Shown: positions 1 to 11,182 of the stretch, one piece after another
Numbering within the stretch: the first letter of the stretch is position 1
Layout: each line of letters begins with the position of its first letter
Origin: Orobanche coerulescens
Lineage: Eukaryota; Streptophyta; Magnoliopsida; Lamiales; Orobanchaceae
Length of the DNA stretch: 64,000 nt
Assembly: GCA_033398695.1 (NCBI GenBank)
Contig: CM065812.1
Location: 141,304,858-141,368,857, forward strand
Reading direction: 5' to 3'
The notes under the pieces: model-generated
What the model was told of the DNA's origin: nothing
The model's input: only the letters and a program-made list of their open reading frames with translations
The model's database searches: none
Made by a program: the position numbers and the translations under genes

Positions 1-343
1 AACAAGAGATGATTCGAGAAGGAATTGAAGTGTGGTTAGAAAGAGTCCAAGGACAACTGTGCGTGATGGAAATAACTTCATCATTAACCGAAGAAATCAA
101 ATCTAGACAGGCAGATGATCCTCTGATGATTCGGTTACGTGATGAAATGATAAAGGAAAAGGCCCCCGGATTCATAATTCATGATGATGGAGTTTTGAGA
201 TTTCAGAACCGACTCTGCATTCCCGATGTCGATGTTCTGAAACAGACAATTATGAAGGAAGCTCACAGTTCGCCATATTCTATCCACCCAGGCACCAGTA
301 AGATGTATAAGGACTTGAAGCAGAATTTCTGGTGGGGCAATAT
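1..343 (+). pseudogene. A0 pol fragment: RNase H-integrase linker and integrase zinc-finger start
   Basis: The reading frame starting at base 3 is open and encodes the stretch between RNase H and the HHCC integrase zinc finger, ending at the motif NFWWGN. It matches, residue for residue over most of its length, the equivalent part of A1 pol. It stops at 343 because A1 inserted there; the codon split by the insertion resumes at 9975. The histidines of the HHCC finger (HPGTS region) lie near 285-300 and its cysteines lie in the other half. Confidence 0.9.
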
Positions 344-1272
344 TGTAACACCCCCAATATATTCGGGAATATTACAGCGCCGTAAATCCTTTACATAAGG
401 ATTTACAAGGCTGAAGAATTGAACAAGTATAAAAAGGTACTGACGGAAGGAAATAACGGAATTACAGTACATCAGTTCTGACCAAAACAGAAATAGTACA
501 ATTGTCCAACAGAACTCAATATTACATTACCAAATTCAAATCATCACAAACGACTGCGTACTCGAGTACTTATTGAAATAACGAATAAACAACAGATAAA
601 TAAACCCGGTCGGGACATCACTCTGCACCCTCGTCATCATACAATTCCAGTGGTTGTTTCCCTGCTCTCCTGGATCCTGAACACAAACAAAATGTTCACC
701 CCCGAAGGGGTTAGCACAACGATGCTAGTACAAGTACCACAACATATTATCCATATCTCACGGTGAATAATAATAACGTAAACGACAAAATACCCACGAG
801 TCTTCTCCTACGAGAAACTCAAACATAACATATACAACTGATAATCACAACATGATATCAATACATACACATGGTAATTCCATCGATCCAGCGTTCACTG
901 CCTAGAACCCACGATGATCCCGTCAGACCAACCCGTGGTGGAAAAACCCGTCCGATGATCCAGCGCACGCTAGCATAGATCCCCCGATGATCCCGTCGGA
1001 CCAACACGAGGTGGACACACAATAACGACATACATGCACGACAATATGTATAACAACAATACATAAAACAATTAAGGTACTTGCCTCGATTCGAAGACAA
1101 TAACAATACTTCCACGAAAATGAATACTCGAAGGTCGTCCTCCTCAATCAATCGCGTAATGAGACCAAACCTTAACAAAAGAAATGATATAGGATTTATC
1201 TCACGTCAAATGCGAATGTCAAACAATTGATTAACGGTCAAAAGTTCATAAGCGCAATGCTGCCGAATAGCT

Positions 1273-1490
1273 TAGCGCACGCTAAGTACTCGTGTAGCGT
1301 GCGTTACGTGCATCGATAGCGCCGCGCAAACAACGAGCCTAGCGCACGCTAACGATGCATGGTCGATTACCTCACCGACCGGCCGGTTGACTCGCTGATG
1401 GTCTAGCGTCGTTACGTACCAAGCGTAGCGCACGCTAACAAGCTGACCGATAGCGCCGCGTTACCGCGCATATCATAGCGTGCGCTATCT
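1273..1490. repeat. Palindrome array TAGCGYRCGCTA, distal cluster in A1 LTR
   Basis: At least five full or near copies of TAGCGCACGCTA or its complement TAGCGTGCGCTA lie in about 220 bp, some degraded. The two TAGCG/CGCTA arms are self-complementary around a CA/TG centre. The matching clusters are at about 8525-8740 in the other A1 LTR and 12415-12632 in A0. Confidence 0.88.
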
Positions 1491-2309
1491 CTGCATGGCA
1501 GTTTACTGCTGAGCAGTAAACTGTTCTTGCCATGTTTGAAACAACGAAATCTCGCGTGATAATTCATGTTACTTCCATGAATACTATGTTTACACCCTCA
1601 TGAATGATTATACGGATAAAGACAACTTCGGATTCAAGGATATGCATGCCAATATAAAACCATATACTTTTCCGATTTCAAATCTTCATACGACAATACG
1701 AAAAGCTAAACGGTTGATATCAACACCTCTATATCAGTCCATATTATCCCACTGAAGTTGATAAACGTCCTACATATACTAGATAAATCCTTCCATGATC
1801 AGACCTTTAAATTTATCTAACAATAAGGATGTTAACGTCTAGTCCAAGATTATTATGAAATCATCTATTAGATTCGGTTAACCATTGATAGAAGCTTCTC
1901 TTCACATATTCAGTGTACTAAGATTCGAATCATGATGATTATAATCAAGGTATTCAAGGCTTATTCAACTCACTATTCCAAACATGATATACTTGGATAA
2001 TTCATCTATGAAAATCCATATCTTGTTAACATGATCATCCAAATCGTTAGAATCCAACTCTAAGTCTGGAGATAGATTGAACATACCTTAAAATGACGAA
2101 ATCACTGAACCGTAAGGTAAAATCCAACTCCGGTTGGTTGTATGCCCTTCCAAGGTGCTATTCCACTTCCATGAACATTCCACGTGGTAACCAATGTATA
2201 AATATCAACAATATGCGTTCTAAGTGTATGGGAGTATTTCTACAACTCTCTGAACTCTCAAGATTGAGGAAAGTGCGAAAGAAATGCAAGCCAACACGGT
2301 TGATGTCCC

Positions 2310-2316
2310 ATTTATA
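2310..2316 (-). promoter_or_regulatory. Putative TATA box of the A-family LTR
   Basis: TATAAAT on the minus strand, the element's sense strand. It sits about 20 bp downstream, in that sense, of the proximal palindrome array at 2338-2570. The same box is at 9563-9569 in the functional 5' LTR. A weaker form (TATAATT, 11584-11590) is at the same place in A0. Inferred from sequence only. Confidence 0.55.
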
Positions 2317-2337
2317 ATTTCTGCATTATTGATAAGT

Positions 2338-2570
2338 TAGCGCACGCTACTAAGCATCCCTTAGCGTGCGCTAATAATGGTTGACTTCAGATTTTGTCCG
2401 GGTGCGTCAGCGGGAATCTTATCCGGACCCATGTCCCGCTGGCGCACGAGCCAGCTGCCCCGTTCAATTATTGAGTCCTTAGCGCACGTTACTACTACCT
2501 GTGTAGCGTACGTTAATAGTGGCCCGATAGCGCGCGTTAAGATACATTCTTAGCGTGCGCTATCACAAGG
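2338..2570. repeat. Palindrome array TAGCGYRCGCTA, TATA-proximal cluster in A1 LTR
   Basis: Six copies or variants (TAGCGCACGCTA, TAGCGTGCGCTA, TAGCGCACGTTA, TAGCGTACGTTA, TAGCGCGCGTTA) lie in 230 bp. The array ends next to the TATA box on the element's sense strand. Counterparts are at about 9590-9822 and, in A0, at about 11337-11563. Confidence 0.9.
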
Positions 2571-2753
2571 TTGCTTGAGCAATTATACATGTTTCTATAC
2601 TTATGCATAATGATATTAATGCACTAAATATCATACTCCATTAATCAAAATCATCAATCCGAAATAATACATGGTTTGAATACAGATGAAATACACTGTA
2701 ATAAATCCGGATATTACATACTCTCCTACTAAAAAGGAGTTTCGTCCCGAAAC

Positions 2754-3305
2754 TCAAGACGAAAACAACTCGGGATATCTAGACTTCATATCAGCTTCTG
2801 TTTCCCAAGTGGCTTCTTCCATTCCATGACGTGACCACTGAACTTTGACCAAAACGATTGACTTGTTCCTCAGTTGCTTAACTCGACTCTCGAGTATCTT
2901 GACTGGTCTTTCTTCAAACGTCCCATCCTGTTCGACTTCTATCTCGTCGAAATCGATGACATGACTGGGATCTGGTATATATCTCCGCAACTGGGATACG
3001 TGGAACACGTTATGAACATGACACAATGACGGCGGTAATGCTAATCTGTATGCCAACTCCCCAACTCTCTCGAGGATCTCAAATGGTCCGATATATCTCG
3101 GACTCAGCTTTCCTTTCCTACCGAAACGAAAGATTCCCCGGGTAGGAGAAACCTTCAAAAGTACGTGATCTCCAGTACTGAACTCCAATGGACGGCGGCG
3201 TACGTCCGCATAGGATTTCTGGCGACTCTGGGCAGTCAGCAGCCTTTCACGAATTAAGGCTATCTTCTCTCGAGTCTGCTCGATCAACTCGCGGATTACA
3301 TTCGA
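2754..3305 (-). pseudogene. A1 pol C-terminus: integrase tail and chromodomain
   Basis: This is the end of the pol polyprotein, in the same frame as 3306-5420 but separated by a TGA at 3306-3308. It contains the conserved integrase tail, with GPFEILERVGELAYRLALP and HNVFHVSQLRRY near the middle. A chromodomain-like end follows (VKVQWSRHGMEEATWE...YPELF), typical of Tekay/Del chromoviruses, where it is thought to guide integration to marked chromatin. The first ten or so codons differ from A0, suggesting a local compensating frame disturbance around 3300-3350. The purine-rich tract and 3' LTR follow directly. Confidence 0.88.
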
Positions 3306-5420
3306 TCAGTCGATGAATCGTCCCAAAGATAGGGGCGATCTGCATCTCCTTCCGTATAATGCCTCAAACGGTGCCATCTTAATGGAAGCATGCCAACTAT
3401 TGTTATAAGTAAATTCAATCAACGGTAGATGAACTTCCCAATCGTTTGACCAATCTAAGGCACAGGCCCTTAGCATGTCTTCCACCGTTTGTATAGTTCT
3501 CTCAGATTGTCCATCAGACTGCGGGTGATAAGCAGTACTGAAGTTCAATTCGGTCCCCAAGGCCTTATGAACTGCCTTCCAAAAGTGAGACACAAAACGG
3601 CCATCTCGATCAGAAACAATGGTCTTCGGCGTGCCATGCAATCGAACTATCTCTGAAATAAAGACTCGTGCCAACCTCTCTGGTCCCCACGTATCCTTAA
3701 TGCCTAGAAAATGAGCCAATTTGGTTAAACGATCAACTATCACCCAAATCATGTTCATTCCTGTCCTGGTTTTCGGCATATTAGTGATAAAGTCCATTGA
3801 TATGTCCTCCCACTTCCATTCAGGGATCGGGAGCGGCTTCAACATTCCAGCAGGCCGTTGATGCTCGATCTTAACCTGCTGACAAGTCAAGCACTTCGAA
3901 ACATAGTCCGCCACGTCTTTCTTCATGTTGCCCCACCAGAAATTCTGCTTCAAGTCCTTATACATTTTACTGGTGCCCGGGTGGATAGAATAGGGCGAAC
4001 TATGAGCTTCCTTCATAATCGTCATTTGAACATCAACATCGGGAACGCAGAGTCGGTTCTGAAATCTCAAAACTCCATCGTCATGAATTATGAATCCGGG
4101 GGCCTTTCCTTTGATCACTTCGTCATGCAACCGAATCATCAGAGGATCATCTGCCTGTCTAGATTTGATTTCTTCGGTTAATGACGAAGTTATCTCCATC
4201 ACGCACAGTTGTCCCTGGACTCTCTGTAACCACACTTCAATCCCTTCACGAATCATCTCTCGTTGAAGGCTAAGTTGGGATGTCAGCGTTTCCAGCATCT
4301 GAATAGAGACAGGCTTGCGGCTCAGTGCATCGGCCACTACATTCGCTTTGCCTGGATGATATAAAATCTCCAAGTCATAGTCCTTAATGAGTTCCAACCA
4401 TCTTCTTTGCCGCATATTCAACTCTTTCTGACTGAATATGTACTTGAGACTCTTATGATCCGTAAAGATTTGACAGTGAGTCCCGTATAGATAATGCCTC
4501 CAAATCTTCAAGGCAAAAACCACTGCTGCTAGTTCCAAATCATGTGTCGGGTAATTCACTTCATAAGGTTTCAGTTGTCGCGATGCATAAGCGATCACCT
4601 TATTATTCTGCATCAACACGCACCCAAGTCCTTGGTTCGAAGCATCACTGTAAACTATGAATCCCTCAGTTCCCTGTGGAAGTGATAGAATCGGTGCCGT
4701 CGTCAATCTCTTCTTCAATTCATCAAAGCTAATCTGACACAATTCATTCCACTCAAACTTTTGAGTTTTCTGAAGGAGTCGAGTAAGTGGGCGGGAGATT
4801 TTAGAAAACCCTTCCACGAATCGACGATAGTATCCAGCAAGTCCTAAGAAGCTTCGGACCTCTTTCACGTTCTGTGGAGGCTTCCAATCCAATATTGCCT
4901 CGATCTTCTGAGGATCCACTCGGACTCCTCTAGCTGACACCACATGGCCGAGGAACATTACTTCCTTTAGCCAAAATTCACACTTAGAAAGTTTGGCGTA
5001 CAATTGCTCGTTTCTCAAAAGCTCCAATACTATCCGCAAATGCTGTGCATGTTCTTCAGGACTCTTAGAGTACACCAGAATGTCATCAATAAATACGACC
5101 ACAAATTTGTCCAAAAATTCAATGAACACACGATTCATCAATTGCATAAATACCGCAGGTGCGTTAGTGAGACCAAACGGCATCACTACAAACTCATAAT
5201 GTCCGTAGCGAGTTCTGAACGCTGATTTCGGAACATCGGACTCCTTAATCCTCAGCTGATGGTATCCTGATCTCAGATCAATTTTAGAAAATACTGTTGC
5301 CCCTTGCAACTGGTCAAATAGATCATCAATCCGTGGCAACGGATACTTGTTCTTAATCGTCATCTTGTTCAGCTCTCGATAGTCAATACACGGAGAGCGA
5401 TCCATCCTTCTTTCGGACAA
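3306..5420 (-). pseudogene. A1 pol: reverse transcriptase, RNase H and integrase
   Basis: A 704-codon open frame carries most of pol. In order it has RT ([32 protein letters not shown] and the catalytic FIDD at about residues 110-115), then RNase H ([25 protein letters not shown] and VADALSRK). The integrase follows with an HHCC finger ([23 protein letters not shown]) and D,D35E residues in SMDFI, SDRDGRF and GQSERT. All catalytic motifs seen are intact. It joins the protease frame upstream only through a frameshift near 5430-5540 and ends at an in-frame TGA before the chromodomain. If those two breaks are sequence errors, the element could be coding-competent. Confidence 0.93.
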
Positions 5421-6265
5421 AAGAATCGGCGCTCCCGTGGTGAAACGCTTGGTGAATATAGCCCTTGTCCAAGAACTCCTCCACCGCTTCTTGATTCGTA
5501 CATCTCGGTAGGTGCCATACGATACGGCGCCTTGGAAATTGGTGTAGCTCCGGGTTCCAGCTCAATGGTAAATTCCACATCCCTTCGTGGAGGTAGCCCA
5601 GGTAATTCATCAGGAAAAACATCTGGAAATTCGTTCACAACAGGAATAGATGAAAGTTCCACCATTTCGTCTTCTTTCTTCATTGCGTAGCACCGATCTG
5701 CATACTGACCTTGTTTTAACAATTTGACACTTTCATCGCCTTGATCAACTTTCCCGAGCTTCTGGTTTCCATCCTCAAACAGAATCTCGGAACCATCGTC
5801 AGCGATCAGCGAGATATTCCTCCTTCGGTAGTTCACAATTGCTCCATATCGATTAAGCCAATCGTCTCCGAGTATTAGGTCATCTCCTTGTATTTCTATC
5901 ACAATCAGATTTGAGAGCCACTCTCTGCCTCCAAATGATACAGGGAAATTTCTAGTTTCTAAGTTTCCGACAATTCTTTCTCCACTCGGTAACCCAACCA
6001 CATAAGGTTCACAAGCATGAAAACCGGAAATATTCAAACGATTTACACAAGACAAGGATATGAAAGAATGTGTAGCTCCAGTATCAAATAAAACACTAAC
6101 TGGCCGGGAAAGGATGCGGGCCGATGCACGATGCGGCAAAGACATCGATCGTCTGTCCTCCTCATCTCGCATGAGGCGTGGGGAGCAGATCCGGCACTCG
6201 ATGTCCCCTTTCGGTCCCATTGTCCTCTGCCTCGCCCGCGGCCAAAATCCGAGGCATCCGAACAC
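5421..6265 (-). pseudogene. A1 aspartic protease region and protease-RT linker
   Basis: The frame encodes a retropepsin-like protease with the active-site motif DTGATHSF, followed by DDLILGDDWLNRYGA, as in Ty3-type proteases. The conserved linker to RT follows ([25 protein letters not shown]). At about 5430-5540 the frame shifts relative to the RT frame, and part of the expected loop before CIDYRELN is scrambled. The N-terminal side merges into a degenerate gag tail, so the true gag/protease boundary cannot be placed. Confidence 0.85.
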
Positions 6266-7372
6266 TTTGCTGCGTCGTGGAATCTTGGCCTCCTACGGGT
6301 ATTTGTGGTGTACGGGCTCTAAAGATTTTGCAGCCTCTTCACAAAACACCGCCCGATGTCCCTCTCGTCCACAATCAAAACAAATCACGGCGGGAAGGGG
6401 GCAATTCCGTCGATAGTGCCCGTCTGGCGCGATTAAAGCATTTCTGGTAACATCGGTAAAAGTTGATGTCGCCCGAAGTTCTTTCCGCTCCTAGGTAGGT
6501 GCGGAGGTTTCTGAAAGAGTGAAAGGATGACTGGGCCTTACGGGCCCCACCGTTCTTGTGCTCTGTAAAAGTACGAGAGACTTTCTGTTTCTTGGTTTCG
6601 CAAATTTCTCCATGGCCGCTTCCTTGATCTCATATGCCAACGCCTTATCCGGTATTGGCGGAGTGTGGTACATTCAAATCCGTACATGTACCTCGAACTT
6701 GGTTTCATTCTCATATCGAAATGGATCATCATTTACGCATCTGCTCGACCGGATGTCGAACAAATGCCACCGTTGGTTAAACGTCTTGATCGCACGGGAT
6801 ACGCACATCGGAAAGCCGAGCGGAGAAAAACTCCCGAACTTTGGCTTCCCTCACGGGACGAGGGCAATCTGAGCTTCCATCATCATTCTAAACTCTGTCC
6901 AATCGGCGTCATGGTCTACAGGCCGGATGGCTTCCCACCATTCGGACGCTTCCCTATCGAGAAAATATTGAGCGATAGAGGCTTTCGGTCGTCTGGCGGT
7001 TGATTCGGCAAAGATTTTCTCCAGCTCCTTTAACCAATGATCCTGGTGGGAGTCTCGAAATACCGTCGAATTTGGGTGGTTGCATCTTTGCCACTTCTTG
7101 CGACCACCGGTCACCTCGATTTCCCATATCCGGGATCCCTTGCATCTCTCTCCTGCCGTAGTCCCACCGCCACTTGCATTCGGTCCACGACACAGGCGAA
7201 CCGAGTCATCTGGTTCACCACTTGGCGAAGGATCTGCAGTACATGAGGATCTGGTTCATTATTAATAGATTCCGCGGTTCGCGGAGCTATGATAACTTTG
7301 GTTAGAAGCGACGCCTCCCTTCGGCATTTCTTCGTCGCGTCCACGACCGCGACCACGTCCGCCTCTCAACAT
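6266..7372 (-). pseudogene. A1 gag, frameshifted
   Basis: The likely start is the ATG at 7370-7372, opening with an arginine/glycine-rich stretch (MLRGGRGRGRGRDEEMPKGG). Several frames must then be followed in turn: NNEPDPHVLQILRQVVNQM, then a retrotransposon capsid block (HQDHWLKELEKIF, REASEWWEAIRPV, WTEFRM), then a CCHC zinc knuckle of form C-x2-C-x4-H-x4-C at about 6343-6384. The gag therefore has all expected domains but at least three frame changes. Some may be consensus errors rather than mutations. Gag would form the virus-like particle that packages the element RNA. Confidence 0.82.
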
Positions 7373-7588
7373 ACGTAAGCATAAATACTCAATATACGAG
7401 AAAACAACATCGTTCTAATATCCGAGTATAAAGAAATACAATATGCAAAGAACGAGATAGAGTTTAGGAACTTACAACCCTTTGTTCGCATGAAGACGTG
7501 GCGGTGCGGTGATGTCATTCACGGCGGTTACCCCAAAAGACATAAATGACCCTATTTTAACCCAACGGCCAAGATATCCATAATCTTA

Positions 7589-7600
7589 GCTCCGATACCA
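7589..7600 (-). other. A1 primer-binding site (tRNA-iMet type)
   Basis: On the minus strand TGGTATCGGAGC follows four to five bases after the 5' LTR. The plant initiator tRNA-Met 3' end predicts TGGTATCAGAGC, a single A-to-G difference. The same G occurs in three other elements of this window. Confidence 0.85.
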
Positions 7601-7604
7601 TATT

Positions 7605-9971
7605 CGTAACACCCCAATATATTCGGGAATATTACAGTGCCGTAAATCCTTTACATAAGGATTTACAAGGTGAAGAATTGAACAAGTATAAAAGGTGCGA
7701 CGGAAGGAAATAACGAATTCTGATTACATCGATTCGGACCAAAACATAGAAATAGTACAATTGTCAAACATAACTCAATATTACATTACCAAATTCAAAT
7801 CATCACAAACGACTGCGTACTCGAGTACTTATTGAAATAACGAATAAACAATGAGATAAATAAACCGGTCGGGACATCACTCTGCACCCTCGTCATCATA
7901 CAATTCCGGTGGTTGTTTCCTGCTCTCACGGATCACGAACACAAACAAAATGTTCACCCCGAAGGGGTTAGCACAACGATGCTAGTACAAGTACCACAAC
8001 ATATTATCCATATCTCACGGTGAATAATAATAACGTAAACGACAAAATACCCACGAGTCTTCTCCTACGAAACTCAAACATAACATATACTGTTGATAAT
8101 CACAACATGATATCAATACATACACATGGTAATTCCATCGATCCGGCGTTCCGCCTAGAACCCACGATGATCGTCGGACCAACCCGTGGTGGAAAAACCC
8201 GTCCGATGATCGGTATGCGCTAGCATAGATCCCCCGATGATCCCGTCGGACCAACACGAGGTGGACACACAATAACGACATACATGCACGACAATATGTA
8301 TAACAACAATACATAAAACAATTAAGGTACTTGCCTCGATTCGAAGACAATAACAATACTTCCACGAAAATGAATACTCGAAGGTCGTCCTCCTCAATCA
8401 ATCGCGTAATGAGACCAAACCTTAACAAAAGAAATGATATAGGATTTATCTCACGTCGTACGAATGTCAAACAATTCGATTAACGGTCAAAAGTTCATAA
8501 ACTGCAATCTGCCCGAATAGCTTAGCGCACGCTAAGTACTCTGTGTAGCGTGCGTTACGTCTGTCCAATAGCGCACGCAAACAACAGAGCCTAGCGCACG
8601 CTAACGATGCATGGTCGATTACCTCGCGACCCGGCCGGTTGACTTCGCTGATGGTCTAGCGTCGTTACGTACCAAACGTAGCGCACGCTAACAAGCTGAC
8701 CGATAGCGCCGCGTTACATCGCATATCATAGCGTGCGCTATCTCGCATGGCGATTTCTTCTTTGAGGCGATGCTCGTTCTTGCCATGTTTGAAACAACGA
8801 AATCTCGCGTGATAATTCATGTTACTTCCATGAATACTATGTTTACACCCTCATGAATGATTATACGGATAAAGACAACTTCGGATTCAAGGATATGCAT
8901 GCCAATATAAAACCATATACTTTTCCGACTTCAAATCTTCATACGACAATACGAAAAGCTAAACGGTTGATATCAACACCTCTATATCAGTCCATATTAT
9001 CCCACTGAAGTTGATAAACGTCCTACATATACTAGATAAATCCTTCCATGATCAGACCTTTAAATTTATCTAACAATAAGGATGTTAACGTCTAGTCCAA
9101 GATTATTATGAAATCATCTATTAGATTCGGTTAACCATTGATAGAAGCTTCTCTTCACATATTCAGTGTACTAAGATTCGAATCATGATGATTATAATCA
9201 AGGTATTCAAGGCTTATTCAACTCACTATTCCAAACATGATATACTTGGATAATTCATCTATGAAAATCCATATCTTGTTAACATGATCATCCAAATCGT
9301 TAGAATCCAACTCTAAGTCTGGAGATAGATTGAACATACCTTAAAATGACGAAATCACTGAACCGTAAGGTAAAATCCAACTCCGGTTGGTTGTATGCCC
9401 TTCCAAGGTGCTATTCCACTTCCATGAACATTCCACGTGGTAACCAATGTATAAATATCAACAATATGCGTTCTAAGTGTATGGGAGTATTTCTACAACT
9501 CTCTGAACTCTCAAGATTGAGGAAAGTGCGAAAGAAATGCAAGCCAACACGGTTGATGTCCCATTTATAATTTCTGCATTATTGATAAGTTAGCGCACGC
9601 TACTAAGCATCCCTTAGCGTGCGCTAATAATGGTTGACTTCAGATTTTGTCCGGGTGCGTCAGCGGGAATCTTATCCGGACCCATGTCCCGCTGGCGCAC
9701 GAGCCAGCTGCCCCGTTCAATTATTGAGTCCTTAGCGCACGTTACTACTACCTGTGTAGCGTACGTTAATAGTGGCCCGATAGCGCGCGTTAAGATACAT
9801 TCTTAGCGTGCGCTATCACAAGGTTGCTTGAGCAATTATACATGTTTCTATACTTATGCATAATGATATTAATGCACTAAATATCATACTCCATTAATCA
9901 AAATCATCAATCCGAAATAATACATGGTTTGAATACAGATGAAATACACTGTAATAAATCCGGATATTACA
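7605..9971 (-). repeat. A1 5' LTR
   Basis: Copy of the LTR at 344-2718. Its terminal dinucleotide reads CGTAAC instead of TGTAAC on the plus strand, consistent with a lost or miscalled base in ...CTGTAAC. It carries the same palindrome arrays (about 8525-8740 and 9590-9822) and TATA box (9563-9569). Differences from the partner LTR are concentrated at CTG/CAG sites, for example 8751-8775 against 1499-1524. Confidence 0.93.
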
Positions 9972-9974
9972 AAT

Positions 9975-11147
9975 ATGAAGAAAGATGTAGCGTACAATGT
10001 TTCGAAATGCTTGACTTGTCGGCAGGTTAAGATCGAGCATCAACGGCCTGCCGGAATGTTGAAGCCACTCCCGATTCCTGAATGGAAGTGGGAGGACATA
10101 TCGATGGACTTTGTCACTAGTATGCCTAGAACCAGGACGGGAATGAACATGATTTGGGTGGTAGTTGATCGTTTAACCAAATCAGCTCATTTTCTGGGCA
10201 TTACGGACACGTGGGGACCAGAGTGGTTGGTACGAGTATTTATTTCGGAGATAGTTCGATTACATGGTACGCCGAAAACCATTGTTTCTGATCGAGACGG
10301 CCATTTTGTGTCTCATTTTTGGAAAGCAGTTCATAAGGCCTTGGGGAACGAATTTAACTTCAGTACAACTTATCACCCGCAGACTGACGGACAATCCGAG
10401 AGGACCATTCAAACGGTGGAAGATATGATGAGGGCCTGTGCCTTAGACTTGTCAACTGATTGGGAAGTTCATCTACCGTTGATTGAATTTACCTACAACA
10501 ATAGTTAGCATGCTTCCATTAAGATGGCACCGTTTGAGGCATTATACGGGAGGAGATATAGATCACCCCTATGTTGGGATGATTCATCATACTTAATCGG
10601 GACAGAACCAGAGTTGATCGTGCAGACTCGAGAAAAGATAGCCTTGATTCGTGAAAGGCTGTTGACTGCCCAGAGTCGCCAGAAATCTTACGCAGACGTA
10701 CGTCGTCGCCCATTGGAGTTCAGTACTGGAGACCACGTACTTTTGAAGGTTTCTCCTTCTCGGGGAATCTTTCGTTTAGCAAGGAAAGGAAAGCTGAGTC
10801 TAAGATATATCGGACCATTTGAGATCCTTGAGAGAGTTGGGGAGTTGGCATACAGATTGGCATTGCCGCCGTCATTGTGCCATGTTCATAACGTGTTCCA
10901 CGTATCCCAGTTACGGAGGTATATACCAGATCCCAGTCATATCATTTATTTCGGCGAGATCGAAGTCGCGCAGGATGGGACGTTTGAAGAAAGACCGGTC
11001 AAGATACTCGAGAGTCGAGTTAAGCAGTTGAGGAACAAACCAATCATTTTGGTCAAAGTTCAATGGTCACATCACGGAATGGAAGAAGCCACATGGGAAA
11101 CGGAAACTGGTATGAAGTCCAGATATCCCGAGTTATTTTCGTCTTGA
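9975..11147 (+). pseudogene. A0 pol C-terminus: integrase core and chromodomain
   Basis: Continues the frame broken at 343 (…[14 protein letters not shown]). It holds the CC half of the zinc finger (CLTCRQ), catalytic SMDF, SDRDGHF and GQSERT, then the GPFEILERVGELAYRL tail and a chromodomain-like end (VKVQWSHHGMEEATWE...YPELF). The whole stretch is one reading frame apart from a single TAG at 10506-10508, where A1 has a tryptophan codon (TGG to TAG). One nonsense change is the only visible break, so A0 pol decayed little before or after A1 landed. Confidence 0.93.
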
Positions 11148-11170
11148 GTTTCGGGACGAAACTCCTTTTT

Positions 11171-11182
11171 AGTAGGAGAGTA
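11171..11182 (+). other. A0 polypurine tract
   Basis: The purine-rich AGTAGGAGAGTA lies immediately before the TG of the 3' LTR, where plus-strand DNA synthesis of an LTR element is primed. The equivalent in A1 is just right of 2718 on the minus strand. Confidence 0.7.

Larger units (their letters stand above)
344..2718 (-). repeat. A1 3' LTR
   Basis: A 2.4-kb LTR with TG...CA ends, starting TGTAACACCC on the plus strand and ending GGATATTACA. It repeats at 7605-9971 and, reversed, at 11183-13569. It contains two arrays of a CpG-containing palindrome and a TATA box on the element's sense strand. A 74-codon open frame at 2093-2317 is duplicated in the other LTR but has no recognisable product. 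Confidence 0.95.
344..9971 (-). mobile_element. A1: nearly complete Tekay-type Ty3 chromovirus nested in A0
   Basis: A 9.6-kb element flanked by the perfect 5-bp duplication AATAT (339-343 and 9972-9976). It reads on the minus strand: 5' LTR 7605-9971, tRNA-iMet primer site 7589-7600, gag 7372-6266, protease, RT, RNase H, integrase, chromodomain to 2754, and 3' LTR 344-2718. The two LTRs are near-identical apart from scattered changes at CTG/CAG sites, so the insertion is recent compared with A0, whose LTR is clearly more diverged. It belongs to the same family as its host element A0 but lies in the opposite orientation. Confidence 0.95.

Noticed and set aside
2093..2317. A 74-codon frame repeated at 9346-9570
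   Set aside because: It lies in an LTR, is duplicated only because the LTR is, overlaps the TATA box region and resembles no protein.
3858..4181. Plus-strand frames across A1 pol
   Set aside because: Antisense shadows of a clear RT-integrase frame on the minus strand.
7605..7610. CGTAAC as a genuine non-TG terminus of the A1 5' LTR
   Set aside because: The partner LTR and A0 have the TG form, and the change fits the CTG miscall pattern.
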